Below, in pieces: positions 7,654 through 8,248 of a DNA stretch of 8,248 nucleotides. Position 1 is the stretch's first letter, and every line of letters begins with the position of its first letter. The notes beneath the pieces were generated by a model. It made no database searches. It saw only the letters and a list, made by a program, of their open reading frames with translations, and was not told where the DNA came from. Source of the stretch: Thermoplasmata archaeon (lineage in GTDB: Archaea; Thermoplasmatota; Thermoplasmata; JAGHBH01); assembly GCA_021161085.1 (NCBI GenBank), contig JAGHBH010000014.1:1-8248 (forward strand), written 5' to 3'. Position numbers and translations under genes: made by a program.

Positions 7654-7689
7654 CCTTTTCGCCAGCGTTTTTGCCGCAGGCAAAAAGGC
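7654..7689. repeat. 36-bp hairpin repeat, copy 2
   Basis: Matches copy 1 at 35 of 36 positions (C at 7660 instead of T). The inner stem TTTTTGCC (7668-7675) with GGCAAAAA (7679-7686) is intact; the outer stem has one mismatch but can gain CCAGC (7662-7666) pairing with GCTGG (7688-7692). An ACGCCGCC stretch also precedes both copies at nearly the same distance, so the duplicated unit may be about 68 bp. Confidence 0.85.
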
Positions 7690-7705
7690 TGGGGCACATC
7701 TCCAT

Positions 7706-7721
7706 GCGGGACGCATCCCGC
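7706..7721. repeat. Small GC-rich hairpin
   Basis: GCGGGA (7706-7711), loop CGCA, TCCCGC (7716-7721): a perfect 6-bp stem with a 4-base loop. It lies between hairpin repeat copy 2 and the TATA-like element. It has no T-run, so it is not a clear terminator. Confidence 0.45.
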
Positions 7722-7733
7722 CACCGTATTCTG

Positions 7734-7777
7734 GGAGACCTGGTTAAAAAGGAGGTGTATAAAAAGGTTGGGTCTCC
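7734..7777. promoter_or_regulatory. TATA-like element inside a 7-bp inverted repeat
   Basis: GGAGACC (7734-7740) and GGTCTCC (7771-7777) are perfect inverted arms. Between them TATAAAAA (7758-7765) reads as a TATA box on the plus strand, with A/G-rich sequence upstream that suits a BRE, or as TTTTTATA on the minus strand. On the plus strand it would start transcription near 7787 toward the transposase remnant. On the minus strand it would start near 7734 and give eL15 a leader of about 280 bases carrying both hairpin repeats. Direction cannot be settled here. Confidence 0.4.
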
Positions 7778-7850
7778 TGTTGCGGAGGATGTCAAGATAG
7801 GGGTTAAGAGGTTGTCGTATCCCGAAAAGATTTCACCAGTGGGTTTATAA
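7756..7850 (+). CDS. Possible small protein or gene remnant, 31 codons
   Basis: A frame from GTG at 7756 to TAA at 7850 encodes about 31 residues (beginning VYKKVGSPVAEDVK, ending EKISPVGL). The peptide is of normal complexity, and its codons (GTT, TCT, CCT, TTG, TTA) are AT-richer than those of the neighbouring genes. The frame stays open to the left through the hairpin repeats, so it could be the 3' tail of a broken gene rather than a complete one. GGAGG directly abuts the GTG, too close for a good ribosome binding site. I recognise no family. Confidence 0.25.
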
Positions 7851-7851
7851 G
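7844..7851 (+). promoter_or_regulatory. TATA-like box at the left edge of the insertion remnant
   Basis: TTTATAAG resembles an archaeal TATA box. A start about 25 bases on (near 7872) would lie inside the transposase remnant, so it fits an in-element promoter only if translation began downstream of the ATG at 7859. It overlaps the candidate left terminal repeat. Confidence 0.3.
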
Positions 7852-7869
7852 GGGTGGGATGTGTAAGTT
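7847..7869 (+). repeat. Candidate left terminal inverted repeat of the insertion remnant
   Basis: The plus strand here (ATAAGGGGTGGGATG onward) aligns with the minus strand of 8208-8184 (AGAAGGGATGGGAATG onward) at about 19 of 25 columns with two gaps. The pair brackets the transposase remnant in the order expected for insertion sequence ends. It is degenerate, and no flanking target duplication is evident, so this is tentative. Confidence 0.35.
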
Positions 7870-8127
7870 AAATGCGGCAAAGGTTAGGTGGATTATACGA
7901 GAGAAAGAGAGGGGAGAACTGAGCACGTCGGCTATAGCAAGAGCTCAGAAAATATGCAGGAGAAGGGTATTACAGATCTGGGCAGAATACCGGGCAGTGG
8001 CAACGTGAAATACCACATGAGCCTGGGCAACGGGTTCTACGAAACCCCAACCCAAGCATTCCACCGCAAACCCCCACCAGAAAAAATACTCGGCCAAGCC
8101 ATGGAGGTGATCTTCAACGACCAGTGA
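7859..8127 (+). pseudogene. Internally deleted DDE/integrase-type transposase
   Basis: Two pieces of one transposase remain in different frames. The first, ATG 7859 to TGA 8008 (49 codons), has KLNAAKVRWIIREKE followed by LSTSAIARAQKICRRRVLQI, typical of the N-terminal helix-turn-helix of archaeal insertion sequence transposases. The second, in another frame from about 8005 to the TGA at 8127, reads KYHMSLG then YETPTQAFHRK and PPPEKILG, the usual C-terminus after the last catalytic glutamate region of rve-type (IS481/IS3-like) enzymes. The ~250 or more residues with the DDE catalytic core are gone, so the gene cannot encode a working transposase. A continuous 79-codon frame from GTG 7888 to 8127 exists, but only its last third is homologous-looking. 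Family placement rests on remembered motifs, not a search. Confidence 0.75.
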
Positions 8128-8143
8128 AACGAAAACGGGATAC

Positions 8144-8173
8144 TACAGGTGCGAACGGCGACCGCAGTCTGTA
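8144..8173. repeat. Imperfect hairpin after the transposase remnant
   Basis: TACAG (8144-8148) pairs with CTGTA (8169-8173) and TGCG (8150-8153) with CGCA (8163-8166), with a small internal loop between the stems. It lies 17 bases after the stop codon and could be an end structure of the element. No T-run follows. Confidence 0.4.
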
Positions 8174-8183
8174 AATACTTCGG

Positions 8184-8208
8184 AACCTTTCTCATTCCCA
8201 TCCCTTCT
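8184..8208 (-). repeat. Candidate right terminal inverted repeat of the insertion remnant
   Basis: On the minus strand this reads AGAAGGGATGGGAATG onward, resembling the candidate left end at 7847-7869. If both are true ends, the remnant element is about 360 bp. Confidence 0.35.
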
Positions 8209-8248
8209 GGGCGCCCCGAAACCGGGGTGCTAGTGCACCATCCAGAAG
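8204..8248. repeat. GC-rich nested hairpin block at the right edge
   Basis: CTTCTGG (8204-8210) and CCAGAAG (8242-8248) are perfect inverted arms. Inside them GCGCCCCG (8211-8218) pairs with CGGGGTGC (8223-8230) with one G-T pair, and alternatively GGTGC (8226-8230) pairs with GCACC (8235-8239). The outer arm reaches the window end and may continue. No tRNA T-loop or anticodon arm is present. Confidence 0.5.

Larger units (their letters stand above)
7457..7858. other. Noncoding region between eL15 and the transposase remnant
   Basis: About 400 bases with no convincing full gene. It holds the eL15 ribosome binding site, two copies of a 36-bp hairpin repeat, a third small hairpin, an inverted repeat around a TATA-like element, and a 31-codon plus-strand frame with deviant codon use. 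Overlapping open frames on both strands through the repeats have low-complexity, arginine- and lysine-rich translations without recognisable domains, so I do not call them genes. Confidence 0.6.

Noticed and set aside
7586..7692. CRISPR-like reading of the two 36-bp repeats
   Set aside because: There are only two copies, the repeat is almost wholly self-complementary, the single spacer is about 32 bp, and its upstream flank shares ACGCCGCC with copy 1's flank. No cas gene or leader is visible.
6815..7747. Plus-strand frame of 310 codons opposite eL15 and running through the hairpin repeats
   Set aside because: Most of it is antisense to eL15, and the remainder is repeat sequence giving low-complexity basic peptide.
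7461..7795. Minus-strand frames through the hairpin repeats that encode a repeated FACGKNAG-like peptide
   Set aside because: The peptide repetition simply mirrors the duplicated DNA hairpin in two different frames, and no start signal or domain is present.
8204..8248. Possible tRNA or box C/D RNA at the right edge
   Set aside because: There is no GTTCRA T-loop, no anticodon arm, and no C or D box. The stems fit better with repeat ends or a simple hairpin.

Overview
The window reads as a piece of an archaeal chromosome, most likely a GC-rich euryarchaeote. A Thermoplasmatota-type lineage is my guess, but the sequence does not prove it. The archaeal signs are a gene for ribosomal protein eL15 (L15e), which bacteria lack, TATA-like boxes in place of -35/-10 promoters, GAGGTG-type ribosome binding sites, and heavy use of AGG, AGA and ATA codons.

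All intact genes lie on the minus strand, so transcription runs right to left. In that order they are: eL15 (7456-6878); a 750-residue STAND-type NTPase with a long TPR array (6691-4439); a 77-residue helical protein one base after it (4437-4204), almost certainly translationally coupled; a pyruvate, phosphate dikinase (about 4073-1200) behind its own TATA-like element; and a YchF-type GTPase/ATPase (1182 to beyond the left edge), 17 bases after the dikinase and probably cotranscribed with it. Long open frames on the opposite strand across 196-6500 are GC-driven shadows of these genes.

The right end (7457-8248) differs in character. It is largely noncoding and holds two near-identical copies of a 36-bp hairpin repeat, a candidate TATA element inside an inverted repeat, and a short open frame with AT-richer codons. 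It also holds the wreck of a DDE-type insertion sequence on the plus strand: an N-terminal helix-turn-helix piece joined out of frame to the last ~35 residues of the transposase, with the catalytic middle missing. Possible degenerate terminal inverted repeats and a GC-rich hairpin block lie at the extreme right.

The genes form no obvious single pathway. The dikinase interconverts pyruvate and phosphoenolpyruvate, YchF and eL15 are translation-linked housekeeping proteins, and the STAND/TPR protein with its small partner is the least understood unit: a probable signalling or scaffold pair whose P-loop departs from consensus. I see no CRISPR array, tRNA, rRNA or recognised defence system.
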